Shown here piece after piece: positions 46,488 to 54,448 of a DNA stretch of 64,000 nucleotides (position 1 is the stretch's first letter; each line of letters starts with the position of its first letter). The notes beneath the pieces were generated by a model. That model was not told the DNA's origin, made no database searches, and saw only the letters and a program-made list of their open reading frames with translations. Where the stretch lies: NCBI GenBank assembly GCA_964390335.1, contig CAYMHU010000001.1, forward strand, positions 124,001 to 188,000, given 5' to 3'. The DNA comes from Granulosicoccus sp964390335 (lineage in GTDB: Bacteria; Pseudomonadota; Gammaproteobacteria; Granulosicoccales; Granulosicoccaceae). Position numbers and translations under genes: made by a program.

Positions 46488-47786
46488 CTATGGCGGAAAA
46501 TCAACGAAATCACATGGAAAACCGATTACCTCTTGGTACCCGCCAAAAGACTTTCTGAACTTTCTGAATTTGAATTCTCGCGAAAAGTACTCGGTGGTTT
46601 CTATTCCATTTTCTTGGTCAATGAAATCAGTTTCCTCGACAACCCTCCAATACGGGTCGTCAATTTCTTTAGTGATAGACGTTCTGGTTTGCGTTCGTCT
46701 CACACCATTAAAGCTCACCTCGAAATACGTTCCAGCAACAGGGTCGCATACTGAGGTATCGTCAATTAATTTTCCTATTAAGTCGCTGCTTCTGTTCCCA
46801 GTAAATTGGTAGGTACCAAATGCGCCACCATCGGATTCTTCAACATACCTACGAGTGTATTCATCGACGAGTGTGACGGTGCTAGAAACATTTGTGGTGG
46901 CAGTATAATCACTTCCATCATAGGAATTTATAACACCTTCCCAGGACACAGAATTTTCTGAGTGTATTCGCGTACCAGAGGTATTTCTGTAATCTAAATT
47001 CGGTTTGAAATTATGCATGAGTACTCCGTTACCGTCAGCATCAATATCGAGATTACCTGAAAGTGAATCTTGATTTGGATTATTTGGATGAGGCGCGAAC
47101 GTTATAAAAAGTGGTCTTTCCTCTGTTAGATACGCTTCAAAATCCCAGGGAAATAAAACAGTAGTTGGAGTGTAGTCTTCTATCGGCAGCAATGAATCCT
47201 CATCAACAAAAGGGTCAGACCCTGCTATCAATTCGTCCAGATTATTTATCCCATCTTCATCAGCATCAAACAAATTACGGTCGAACTGATCTACACCAAC
47301 AACAAACGTTTCTGCATCGTTATTGCCGCTTCTGTATTCCTGGTTTGAACGAGCTAATTCAATCCCACCCATGTTGTCATAGAAAGTCACAATGAGCGTC
47401 TGTACTGTGTTCTGGGGCAGATCCGCCGACGCTGACCAAAACTCATCACCAACCCATGTAGCAGAAAAGTAGAAGTCACCCCATTCCAATAGAACGCTCA
47501 GTTCGTTGGATTGGTACGCAGGCACAGTGATCTCAAAAGAGACTTTGGTGGTGTTTTGTGTTTCTGACTCTTCTTCTGTTAAGGTCGGTGCGTCCTCAGC
47601 AGGGTTCAGCCCAGTGTCGGTTGAGCTCTCAGGATCATTTGTTTCAGTCGGAACATTGTCGTCGTTCGCGCCATTGAGGTTGCTCGGATCAGACGATGTG
47701 GACTCACTGGAGCTAGAACATCCAGAAAGGATGAAAACAAACAGGAGTAATACAACAAACCGATAGATGGATGTCTTGATAACCAT
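46488..47786 (-). CDS. Hypothetical lipoprotein with calcium-binding-like motif
   Basis: 432 residues. Lipoprotein signal with lipobox FILSGCSSSS (Cys about 23), followed by a low-complexity Ser/Asp/Thr/Glu linker (about 25-75). A DADEDGINNLDELIAGSDPF stretch (about 175-194) is a thrombospondin-type-3-like calcium-binding repeat. The C-terminal half has beta-rich sequence (VMTNNFKPN-like NGVLMHNFKPNLDYRNTSG, VDEYTRRYVEESDGG) with no known family. Predicted outer-membrane or surface lipoprotein. Confidence 0.65.
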   Translation of the reverse strand: MVIKTSIYRFVVLLLFVFILSGCSSSSESTSSDPSNLNGANDDNVPTETNDPESSTDTGLNPAEDAPTLTEEESETQNTTKVSFEITVPAYQSNELSVLLEWGDFYFSATWVGDEFWSASADLPQNTVQTLIVTFYDNMGGIELARSNQEYRSGNNDAETFVVGVDQFDRNLFDADEDGINNLDELIAGSDPFVDEDSLLPIEDYTPTTVLFPWDFEAYLTEERPLFITFAPHPNNPNQDSLSGNLDIDADGNGVLMHNFKPNLDYRNTSGTRIHSENSVSWEGVINSYDGSDYTATTNVSSTVTLVDEYTRRYVEESDGGAFGTYQFTGNRSSDLIGKLIDDTSVCDPVAGTYFEVSFNGVRRTQTRTSITKEIDDPYWRVVEETDFIDQENGIETTEYFSREFKFRKFRKSFGGYQEVIGFPCDFVDFPP

Positions 47787-47962
47787 GGTAATTTAACTAT
47801 TGAGAAATTAATTTGCCCAGCACTAACGCATCGTATTGTACTTGATGCGCTGAACAGGCTTAACTAGGAAAATAAAACAATGGTGTCGGTATATTTACCA
47901 TCCTTGGCAGCACTATGCGGTTAATCAAATTGAACGAACTTCCGCTATTGGCCGAAACCGGA

Positions 47963-48406
47963 TCATCTTACCAGTCGCTTGTCGATCACCACATCAACAG
48001 GTTTTGAAATCTTGATCGTCTTAAAGTCTGGATGAAGTTGATTTATCAGTACATTACCCTCATAGGGTGATACTACCGATGGAACCCATAAAGCTACCGT
48101 TTTGCCATCATCGAACCACTTGTTACCAACGGCACGACAGGCATCCTGGTCGTTGATATCTTTAGGTCTTTTCTCCAGCTGCTTACTCGAGTCGGGAATC
48201 GTCGCTACTACACACACCAATGTCGGTGGCAATGTGTTGCTTTGCCAATGAACCAGGTTTTCCAGTACGGCAAGTGAATAGCTAGACGCACCGTGAACAA
48301 CTAACCTCCCGGGATCGACCCAACGACTGCCCCATCGATAAGCACCTCCGCCATCAAAAGGAGGATACTGCTTGCTTACGATTCTGTAGACACGTTTACC
48401 CTTCAA
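47963..48406 (-). CDS. RES-domain toxin
   Basis: 147 residues, RES family toxin. The family degrades cellular NAD+ by a mechanism related to ADP-ribosyltransferases. Visible are the RES-type Arg and Glu-Ser residues: YRIVSKQYPPFDGGGAYRWG, SRWVDPGRLVVHGASSYSLA and AVLENLVHW. Its first 4 bases overlap the antitoxin gene upstream, so translation is coupled. RES toxins pair with Xre/MbcA antitoxins as here. Confidence 0.88.
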   Translation of the reverse strand: MKGKRVYRIVSKQYPPFDGGGAYRWGSRWVDPGRLVVHGASSYSLAVLENLVHWQSNTLPPTLVCVVATIPDSSKQLEKRPKDINDQDACRAVGNKWFDDGKTVALWVPSVVSPYEGNVLINQLHPDFKTIKISKPVDVVIDKRLVR

Positions 48407-48843
48407 GCTGGTAGGCCATGTAATCCCCGTTCGATGACTTCCTCAACTGCCCTTCCACCTAATTCGGTCAATGCCGTTTCGAAAGGTGAGCGTCCGTCAA
48501 GCTCCGGATGTGAGCGCATCATGAACCGAGTCGCCGCAGTAGGGTCTACAAATGCATCCAGAGCCATCGCATACAGTCGGGCAATTCGCTCAATAGTCTC
48601 ACTGGTCTGAAGGTTGAATCGATCAACCCGGTTGTAGGTAGCACGCGGCACAATCCGAAAGCGTATGTCATTTGTTGAGGTCTCGGAGAAGTGTTCTCCA
48701 AACCCTTCAACAAGCGTGTCGAGCGCAGATTTTGGTAGTCCACTGGCGACGATGTTTTCTAAATCGCGCATTGTTTGGATTCTTTTGCCAAGACCCTTGG
48801 TACCGCCCAAGACATCAGATATATTTTTTGCTGAAATGCTCAT
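48403..48843 (-). CDS. Xre/MbcA/ParS-type antitoxin of the RES toxin
   Basis: 146 residues. A N-terminal regulator part (about 5-60) and a C-terminal MbcA/ParS toxin-binding domain (ERIARLYAMALDAFVDPTAA, LTELGGRAVEEVIERGLHGL) mark this as the antitoxin of the RES system. It precedes the toxin by a 4-bp overlap. A perfect 14-base palindrome overlaps its start codon (see operator entry), fitting autoregulation. Confidence 0.88.
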   Translation of the reverse strand: MSISAKNISDVLGGTKGLGKRIQTMRDLENIVASGLPKSALDTLVEGFGEHFSETSTNDIRFRIVPRATYNRVDRFNLQTSETIERIARLYAMALDAFVDPTAATRFMMRSHPELDGRSPFETALTELGGRAVEEVIERGLHGLPA

Positions 48844-48865
48844 ATGAGCATATTATGAGGCTCAT
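48837..48865. promoter_or_regulatory. Palindromic operator pair of the RES/Xre operon
   Basis: A perfect 14-base palindrome TGCTCATATGAGCA (48837-48850) overlaps the antitoxin start codon, and a second palindrome ATGAGGCTCAT (48855-48865) follows 4 bases away. Both share the half-site ATGAG, as expected for a dimeric Xre autorepressor. Confidence 0.7.
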
Positions 48866-49073
48866 TAAATCATTTTTCAATGCGCTCATAACAGGCGATT
48901 GAGTAAACGCCGACAGAATTAAGGCATAAACCCAACATCCATCGATATTTAACCTTTCAAATGACTGCTGTTGGCCAAAGGACTTGCTGGTCGTTGACCC
49001 AAATCAGCTTGTACATTGACCCGCTCTTTGGTGCCTAACGCGGTGTCAGAACGTACTAACTGTTCTTGGCGCT

Positions 49074-49268
49074 TTAACCCACACAATCAACTTTAGAAAA
49101 TTCATCATCGATACTTTTTGGCGCAAAAGAGATAACGTGTTCCATATTAATCGGACGCCATTCAGTGTCTATACATTCAGTTCTTCAATTGGCCATCTCG
49201 CGCATCCACTCATTTGCACGTTGCTCCTTGCCTACTTTCACTCGAAAAATCGAGAAATCTGTGTTCAT
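49074..49268 (-). pseudogene. DUF6176-like small protein gene, decayed
   Basis: ATG 49268 starts MNTDFSIFRVKVGKEQRANE and continues WMREMAN before an in-frame TGA; the same frame then resumes as ECIDTEWRPINMEHVISFAP and ends at 49074. Both pieces fit the two ends of DUF6176 proteins, with about 50 residues missing in between. So it is a small gene that has lost its middle. It lies within the 520-bp stretch between the RES/Xre operon and metA, in which nothing else is visible. Confidence 0.7.
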
Positions 49269-49363
49269 AGTTTTCTCTTAATGACAGCTTATGGCCGAAC
49301 GCGAGCCTCATAGGTCATACAAAGTCGATATAGCAAGAGTTCAATCACCACAATTAGCAATCA

Positions 49364-50446
49364 TTATTTCAAGCCAACCCGCCCCCAACCAAGCGGATTG
49401 TTTATATCGATACCATCCATAAACGGCAGCGCCCGATCAGCATTCGTCAACTGATACACCAAACCAATCCAGTTACCAACAATGGCTTCACCACTGTCAT
49501 GCCAGGTGTTATGCAAAGTCGGTAAAACAAGTGCTTCTGGAAACGCAGGCACCGGCGTACCTTGCTGCTTTGCGGCTTTCACTTTGCCTTTGTATTCCTG
49601 CAAAATAGCCTTTGCGAATGAATTAAAATAGTACTTTGGCATTGGTGGGTATTCGTTTAGCTCGCCAAATGCGTATAAACCAATATCACGCTTGTACTCT
49701 TTCATTAAACTGATTCGATCGTATTCCGGATGACCTTGAAAGAACACGGTTCTGAATCCGTCCGGGCTTACCGCCAGCTGCACACCGGCCTCTGTTCCCT
49801 GTGCCAATACGTGTAAACCTTTTGATTGCATTTGCTCGGCAGTGACTTCATTAAAGCGCGATTGCGGCACTACAATGCGGGTATTCACATCATGGATTAA
49901 GGGATGATCGCGCAGCGTTACGTCAAATTCAAACACACCCCACCGTTTTTTATCCAGATGCTGGCGTTCTATTTCATAAGCACCCAACAGCACTGCATGG
50001 CTCGATAAACAAGAACACAAAGTTGAAGTGACATTTTCATGTGCCCAATGGTATAAATCCATCAACGGGCTCCAAAATACCTCTTTGGATAAATCGGCTT
50101 CGATGACGTTTGCACCCGTAATGATCAGTGCATCCAAACCATGCTCTTTAATACTGGATAATGGTTCGTAGTAACGCGCTATGTGTTCGCTCGCGACTTC
50201 ACCACGTGGAATTTCATCTAAGGTAAAGGGATGAATATGAAACTGTGCTATTGGGTTACTGGAGCCCACTAAACGAAAAAATTGTCGCTCCGTTGCAGCC
50301 AGTGCGGCATCGGGCATCATATTCAGCAAGCCAACATGCAAATCGCGGATATCTTGCTTTTGCGCGCGCTCTTGGGTGAGCACAGTGTGCCCTTCCTGAC
50401 GCAGCCGCTCGAATGTGGGTAAATTGCTGGTTTGAACCAATGGCAT
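49364..50446 (-). CDS. metA: Homoserine O-succinyltransferase/acetyltransferase (MetA family)
   Basis: Acylates homoserine in methionine synthesis. 360 residues, longer than the E. coli enzyme (309). The N-terminus VQTSNLPTFERLRQEG, HVGLLNMMPDAALAATERQF and the C-terminal GHPEYDRISLMKEYKRD (catalytic His and Glu) are intact. The nucleophile Cys lies in STLCSCLSSHAVLLG, where most family members have CWA(A/V)QA, and the segment after TGA reads NVIEA. In E. coli the equivalent of this Ile is Gly111, and in acetyl-CoA-specific relatives it is Glu. Acyl-donor specificity is thus uncertain. The P-loop ATPase gene lies just upstream (12 bp gap) and is co-transcribed. Confidence 0.87.
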   Translation of the reverse strand: MPLVQTSNLPTFERLRQEGHTVLTQERAQKQDIRDLHVGLLNMMPDAALAATERQFFRLVGSSNPIAQFHIHPFTLDEIPRGEVASEHIARYYEPLSSIKEHGLDALIITGANVIEADLSKEVFWSPLMDLYHWAHENVTSTLCSCLSSHAVLLGAYEIERQHLDKKRWGVFEFDVTLRDHPLIHDVNTRIVVPQSRFNEVTAEQMQSKGLHVLAQGTEAGVQLAVSPDGFRTVFFQGHPEYDRISLMKEYKRDIGLYAFGELNEYPPMPKYYFNSFAKAILQEYKGKVKAAKQQGTPVPAFPEALVLPTLHNTWHDSGEAIVGNWIGLVYQLTNADRALPFMDGIDINNPLGWGRVGLK

Positions 50447-50458
50447 GGAAATGACAGC

Positions 50459-51298
50459 CTATGCGTCTAGCGCGTTACTGATTAAATCAAGAAAATCGTC
50501 TGCTGAGCTAACGTTAAACGCATCCCGAGCCTTTATTGTATAGCCATATTCATCGGCTATCGCTTTGTAACGTGGCACTCGGGCACTGAACAGCATTGGG
50601 AATACCCAACGCACGTAATCGTCCGGTTCTATCTGCGCAACATATTCTATATTGCGTTGTTGCATGTACAGCGCCAAATGCTCATCAAGAAACGATTCAC
50701 GATAGTACAACGGCTTAGGGTCTTTATAAGCACGCTCTATCAGAAACTTTTCGTCATCCTTGTCGGCTTCAATATAGATCATCACCGTATGGTCGGCGAT
50801 CTCTCGAATAACATCCTTATCGTCGATCTCACAAAAGCTGCCGCTGGCATCGTTTAGAAAATTATCGTAACCATATACATCCTGGGCTTTATTGATAAAT
50901 TCGGGCACGTCATGTAGGGCCGCAATTTCTGCATCTAAATGTAAAGCTTGCCGGTATTTAAATTCATCAAGTGCCAATCCATGTAAATCCGGATTACCCA
51001 GTTTGCCCAAAAAGGTTGATAACGGTTTTAAGTTATCAACGGTAATATTGTTGGCGATATAAATGGAATCACTGAGCAGCAGGTCACGTAAAAACGGCAC
51101 CTGCATTGCCTGTTTTTTTATGTTGTCGAGTATGGCTTCGTCGATATAGCGAGTACCTATACGGTAGTCCACCGAATAGTGAAACCAATTATCATCGCGC
51201 AAAAAGTTGGCTAGGCGTGTTTTGCCAACACCCGACATGCCCAACAAGGTAATGCATTTCCGGGGTGAGTCCAGAAATGCTTGCTTCGAAATTCGCAT
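50459..51298 (-). CDS. P-loop ATPase/kinase of unknown role, coupled to metA
   Basis: 279 residues. Walker A GMSGVGKTRLANFLRDD (about 19-27) and SVDYRIGTRYIDEAILDNIK are conserved with alphaproteobacterial proteins annotated only as ATPase. Further conserved stretches are KVPFLRDLLLSDS-like QVPFLRDLLLSDSIYIANN, ASGSFCEIDDKDV and DDYVRWVFPMLFSARVPRY. This is a shikimate-kinase/NTPase-like family with no assigned substrate. It ends 12 bp before metA, so the two genes are one operon and a role in methionine or homoserine metabolism is possible. Followed upstream by the zinc metallopeptidase gene. Confidence 0.75.
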   Translation of the reverse strand: MRISKQAFLDSPRKCITLLGMSGVGKTRLANFLRDDNWFHYSVDYRIGTRYIDEAILDNIKKQAMQVPFLRDLLLSDSIYIANNITVDNLKPLSTFLGKLGNPDLHGLALDEFKYRQALHLDAEIAALHDVPEFINKAQDVYGYDNFLNDASGSFCEIDDKDVIREIADHTVMIYIEADKDDEKFLIERAYKDPKPLYYRESFLDEHLALYMQQRNIEYVAQIEPDDYVRWVFPMLFSARVPRYKAIADEYGYTIKARDAFNVSSADDFLDLISNALDA

Positions 51299-51310
51299 TG
51301 TAACTATTTC

Positions 51311-52195
51311 TTATACGTTGGTTTGAAACGTATCGCATTGATTAGGATCGCCAAGCTCCAACCCGCGGTATAACCATTGCTGTCGCTGCTTTGAAGACCC
51401 GTGCGTAAACATATCCGGGTGCGCGCGACGACCGGCATTACGCATCAACACATCATCACCAATTTTTGATGCCGCATTCATGCCCTCTTCCAGATCGCCC
51501 GGCTCCAGCAGTTGAAAACGCTTGTGCGCATGATGCGCCCAGACGCCTGCATAACAATCGGCTTGCAGTTCTGCTAATACCGACAACTTGTTCGCCTGCA
51601 CCTTAGGCACCTGACGCATGCGACGTTGCACAGCCATTGAAACGCCTAGTTGATTTTGTACGTGATGCCCAACTTCATGCGCTAACACATAAGCCTGGGC
51701 AAAATCGCCACCTGCGCCCATGCGCTCTAGTTCGCGAAAGAACCCCAAGTCGATATAAACCTGGGAGTCACCGGGGCAATAAAAAGGTCCGGCAGCAGAG
51801 CTCGTAAAACCACACGCAGAATTGACGCCGTTATTAAACAACACAAGCTTAGGCGGACGATATTGCTTACCGGCATTTTTAAACAGATCGATCCAGACAT
51901 CTTCTGTTGTGCCTAACACATTCGCAATAAACGCTGACGCTTGATCTTCCGTGCGTAGCTTTGGCTGACCATCCGAGGTTTGTCGTTGTTGAGGGTTCAA
52001 TTGCGGTACGTTACCGCCACCACCCATCAGCGGGCCAATAAGATCTTGTCCTAGGAACAATCCCAGCAATAACAAAATAATTGCGCCGCCGCCGCCAATT
52101 TTCATACCTGACCCGCCACGGGACATAGACCGGCCTGGCCCACGACCTCGGCGATCTTCCACATTTTGACTTTTTCGAGTGCGATTAAAACGCAT
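51311..52195 (-). CDS. Neutral zinc metallopeptidase (YpfJ family)
   Basis: 294 residues from ATG 52195 (MRFNRTRKSQNVEDRRG). An N-terminal basic segment and a membrane helix (AIILLLLGLFLGQDLIGP, about 36-52) are followed by a zinc metalloprotease with AHEVGHHVQNQLG (HEXXH; about 185-197) and a third ligand region (LQADCYAGVWAHHA). The family is often named neutral_zn peptidase; its substrate is unknown. It lies 12 bp upstream of the ATPase gene and 126 bp from the divergent tatD gene. Confidence 0.9.
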   Translation of the reverse strand: MRFNRTRKSQNVEDRRGRGPGRSMSRGGSGMKIGGGGAIILLLLGLFLGQDLIGPLMGGGGNVPQLNPQQRQTSDGQPKLRTEDQASAFIANVLGTTEDVWIDLFKNAGKQYRPPKLVLFNNGVNSACGFTSSAAGPFYCPGDSQVYIDLGFFRELERMGAGGDFAQAYVLAHEVGHHVQNQLGVSMAVQRRMRQVPKVQANKLSVLAELQADCYAGVWAHHAHKRFQLLEPGDLEEGMNAASKIGDDVLMRNAGRRAHPDMFTHGSSKQRQQWLYRGLELGDPNQCDTFQTNV

Positions 52196-52320
52196 GTTGG
52201 ACTCCAGCCTATTTGATAACACTACTTTTATTACACGTTGCGCAACACCGTGTTGTCGCGGCACCTTGTGGTACATTCTCTCACGAACCCGTACCGGGAT
52301 AAAACCTTCACTTGCGGCCT

Positions 52321-53112
52321 ATGAGCTCCCGACACAATCCTGTACTAATCGATAGCCATATTCACCTGGACGACGAGCGGTTTTCCGACCAGCCAACCCA
52401 GCTGTTGACACAGGCAAGAGCACACAATATTGCCGCATTTGTGGTGCCTGCCGTTTGCCAACGATTCTGGCCGCGCCTGAAAGCATTATGTGACGCGCAT
52501 AACGATTTGTATGCCTGCTACGGCCTGCATCCCCGATTCTTCCACGAGCACGCCGATGAACATTTGCAACAATTGCCCTTATGGATTGGTAAAGAAGCGC
52601 CAGTGGCAATAGGAGAATGCGGTTTGGACTATGCGTATGCCGGCGCGGACAAATCCGCTCAGCAACACTTGTTCGGCGCGCAGCTGGCATTAGCCCGTGA
52701 ATTTAATTTACCCATTGTTATCCACGCCGTTCGGGCGGTTGAAGATGTCATCCGCATGATTCGCGCATCGGGACACCGAAACGGATTAATGCACAGTTTT
52801 AATGGCTCGCAACAACAAGCACACCGGTTAATTGATCTTGGTTATAAAATGAGTTTTGGTGGCGCAGTAACCTACCCGAAGGCAGGAAAACTTCGCGAAC
52901 TAGTGGCAAGCTTGCCACTGGATGCAGTGCTAATAGAAACCGACGCGCCTGATCAGCCACCGGTACCTTACCAAGGCGTGCAAAACCAACCGCACTATTT
53001 AATTGATATCTGGCAAAGCATTTCAAGTATCAGAGATGAATCAGCGGACGCTATTGCACAGGCGACCAGCCAAAACGCTCGACAACTATTCAATTTACCC
53101 GATGCAGTTTAA
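52321..53112 (+). CDS. TatD family metal-dependent hydrolase
   Basis: 263 residues from ATG 52321. TIM-barrel metal ligands: DSHIHLDDERF (HxH), AIGECGLDYAYAG, VIHAVRAVEDVIRMI, MHSFNGSQQQAHR, and IETDAPDQPPVPYQG. This matches TatD/YcfH-like deoxyribonucleases, which cut DNA and are linked to DNA quality. Upstream starts (TTG 52312) are weaker. It is convergent with plsC. Confidence 0.92.
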   Translation: MSSRHNPVLIDSHIHLDDERFSDQPTQLLTQARAHNIAAFVVPAVCQRFWPRLKALCDAHNDLYACYGLHPRFFHEHADEHLQQLPLWIGKEAPVAIGECGLDYAYAGADKSAQQHLFGAQLALAREFNLPIVIHAVRAVEDVIRMIRASGHRNGLMHSFNGSQQQAHRLIDLGYKMSFGGAVTYPKAGKLRELVASLPLDAVLIETDAPDQPPVPYQGVQNQPHYLIDIWQSISSIRDESADAIAQATSQNARQLFNLPDAV

Positions 53113-53146
53113 GCTGCTGCATTTCAAGTATTGGCGAAAAAATAGC

Positions 53147-53884
53147 TTATGGCGAGGTAGGCATTTTTTGCACTTCGCTTTCAATCCATTGTTGCGTTTC
53201 GTGCAGAATATCGGCCGCTTTGCGACCCTTTGTTTTTATCAGCGGACCAATCACAATATCAATTTCGCCGGGCCACTTAATGTAACCATGGCGCGGCCAA
53301 AACACACCTGCGTTGTGCGCTATTGGTAACACATCTACACCTAATTCTTCGGCAACGATAGCGCCACCCATTTTATACTCCGGTTTGGCGCCTACTGCTT
53401 TTCTTGTCCCTTCGGGAAAAATAATGACGCTCATCCCATTGCTCATTCGCTCCCTGCCCTGCTCAACCATTTGCTTTACCGCAGAGCGCCCTGAGCGTCG
53501 ATCTATCAAGATAAAATTCAGGCAAATGAGGGCCCAACCAAAGATCGGGATATACCCTAAAGATTTCTTCGCTACGTACACAATGCGATTTAACAATGTG
53601 GGAATAAAGTAGGTTTCCCAAGTTGATTGGTGTTTAGCAAGCACCAATACGGGATAGTCCGGCACGTTCTCACGTCCTTGTACTTTCCACGTGATACCGC
53701 AAATGTGTTTTAAACCCCATAAGTTTCCGTGCAACCACCACACGCTCATTTTTGCCGAAAACTCGTATGAAATAAGCCTGCCAAGCAGTACTGGAGCGCC
53801 CATCAAAAGCGTGTAACTAATGGACCAAATCCAAAATACCGTACTGCGCAACACTAATATGATGCGATTATGTTTAGTCTTCAT
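53147..53884 (-). CDS. plsC: 1-acylglycerol-3-phosphate O-acyltransferase (PlsC)
   Basis: Acylates lysophosphatidic acid to phosphatidic acid in membrane lipid synthesis. 245 residues with one or two N-terminal membrane helices (IILVLRSTVFWIWSISYTLL). Acyltransferase blocks: KHQSTWETYF (HX4E instead of HX4D, seen in many proteobacterial relatives), FILIDRRSGRSAV and FPEGTRKAVG, then AHNAGVFWP. It overlaps gmhB by 11 bp, in a lipid/LPS-related operon with glySQ upstream. Confidence 0.92.
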   Translation of the reverse strand: MKTKHNRIILVLRSTVFWIWSISYTLLMGAPVLLGRLISYEFSAKMSVWWLHGNLWGLKHICGITWKVQGRENVPDYPVLVLAKHQSTWETYFIPTLLNRIVYVAKKSLGYIPIFGWALICLNFILIDRRSGRSAVKQMVEQGRERMSNGMSVIIFPEGTRKAVGAKPEYKMGGAIVAEELGVDVLPIAHNAGVFWPRHGYIKWPGEIDIVIGPLIKTKGRKAADILHETQQWIESEVQKMPTSP

Positions 53885-54422
53885 CGTCCGGTGCTAACAG
53901 TTCATCAACATAGGCTGCAAGATTTTCGTATGCGGGAATGTGCTCAAGCCCTTTATTGGACTCGAGTGTTTTTTGTCCTTTACCGGTTTTAACTAATATG
54001 GGTTGAGCGGCGGCGGCCATAGCGGCTTGTATGTCTCGTAATGAATCACCGACAACCGCAACTTGCGATAAATCAATATCAAGTCGTTCACTGAGTGTGT
54101 ACAACATGCCAGGGGATGGCTTTCTGCACGAACAATCGTCTGATTCGCTGTGCGGGCAAAACACCACGGTATCAATGCGCCCACCTGCTTGCGCCACCTG
54201 CTCGTGCATATGCTTATTGATTTCGTGCAAATCGTTAACGCTGAGTAAGTCTCGGGCGATACCCGATTGATTACTGGCAACCGCCACTTTATAGCCAGCC
54301 TGGTATAAGCGCGCTATGGCTTCCAAACTGCCTTCGATCGGCTCCCAGAGCTCAGGACCCGTAACCGGGCCGCCGATATCTTCATTTATGACGCCATCAC
54401 GATCAAGTATGATCAGTTTCAA
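53874..54422 (-). CDS. gmhB: D-glycero-beta-D-manno-heptose 1,7-bisphosphate 7-phosphatase
   Basis: HAD phosphatase making heptose-1-phosphate, a precursor of LPS inner core. 182 residues. Catalytic DRDGVINEDIGG (8-19), SNQSGIARDLL, and the zinc Cys loop CPHSESDDCSCRKPSPGML, diagnostic of GmhB. It starts 26 bp after glyS and overlaps plsC. Confidence 0.94.
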   Translation of the reverse strand: MKLIILDRDGVINEDIGGPVTGPELWEPIEGSLEAIARLYQAGYKVAVASNQSGIARDLLSVNDLHEINKHMHEQVAQAGGRIDTVVFCPHSESDDCSCRKPSPGMLYTLSERLDIDLSQVAVVGDSLRDIQAAMAAAAQPILVKTGKGQKTLESNKGLEHIPAYENLAAYVDELLAPDDED

Positions 54423-54448
54423 CTAAGCACCCTCCGGCCCACAGGCAT

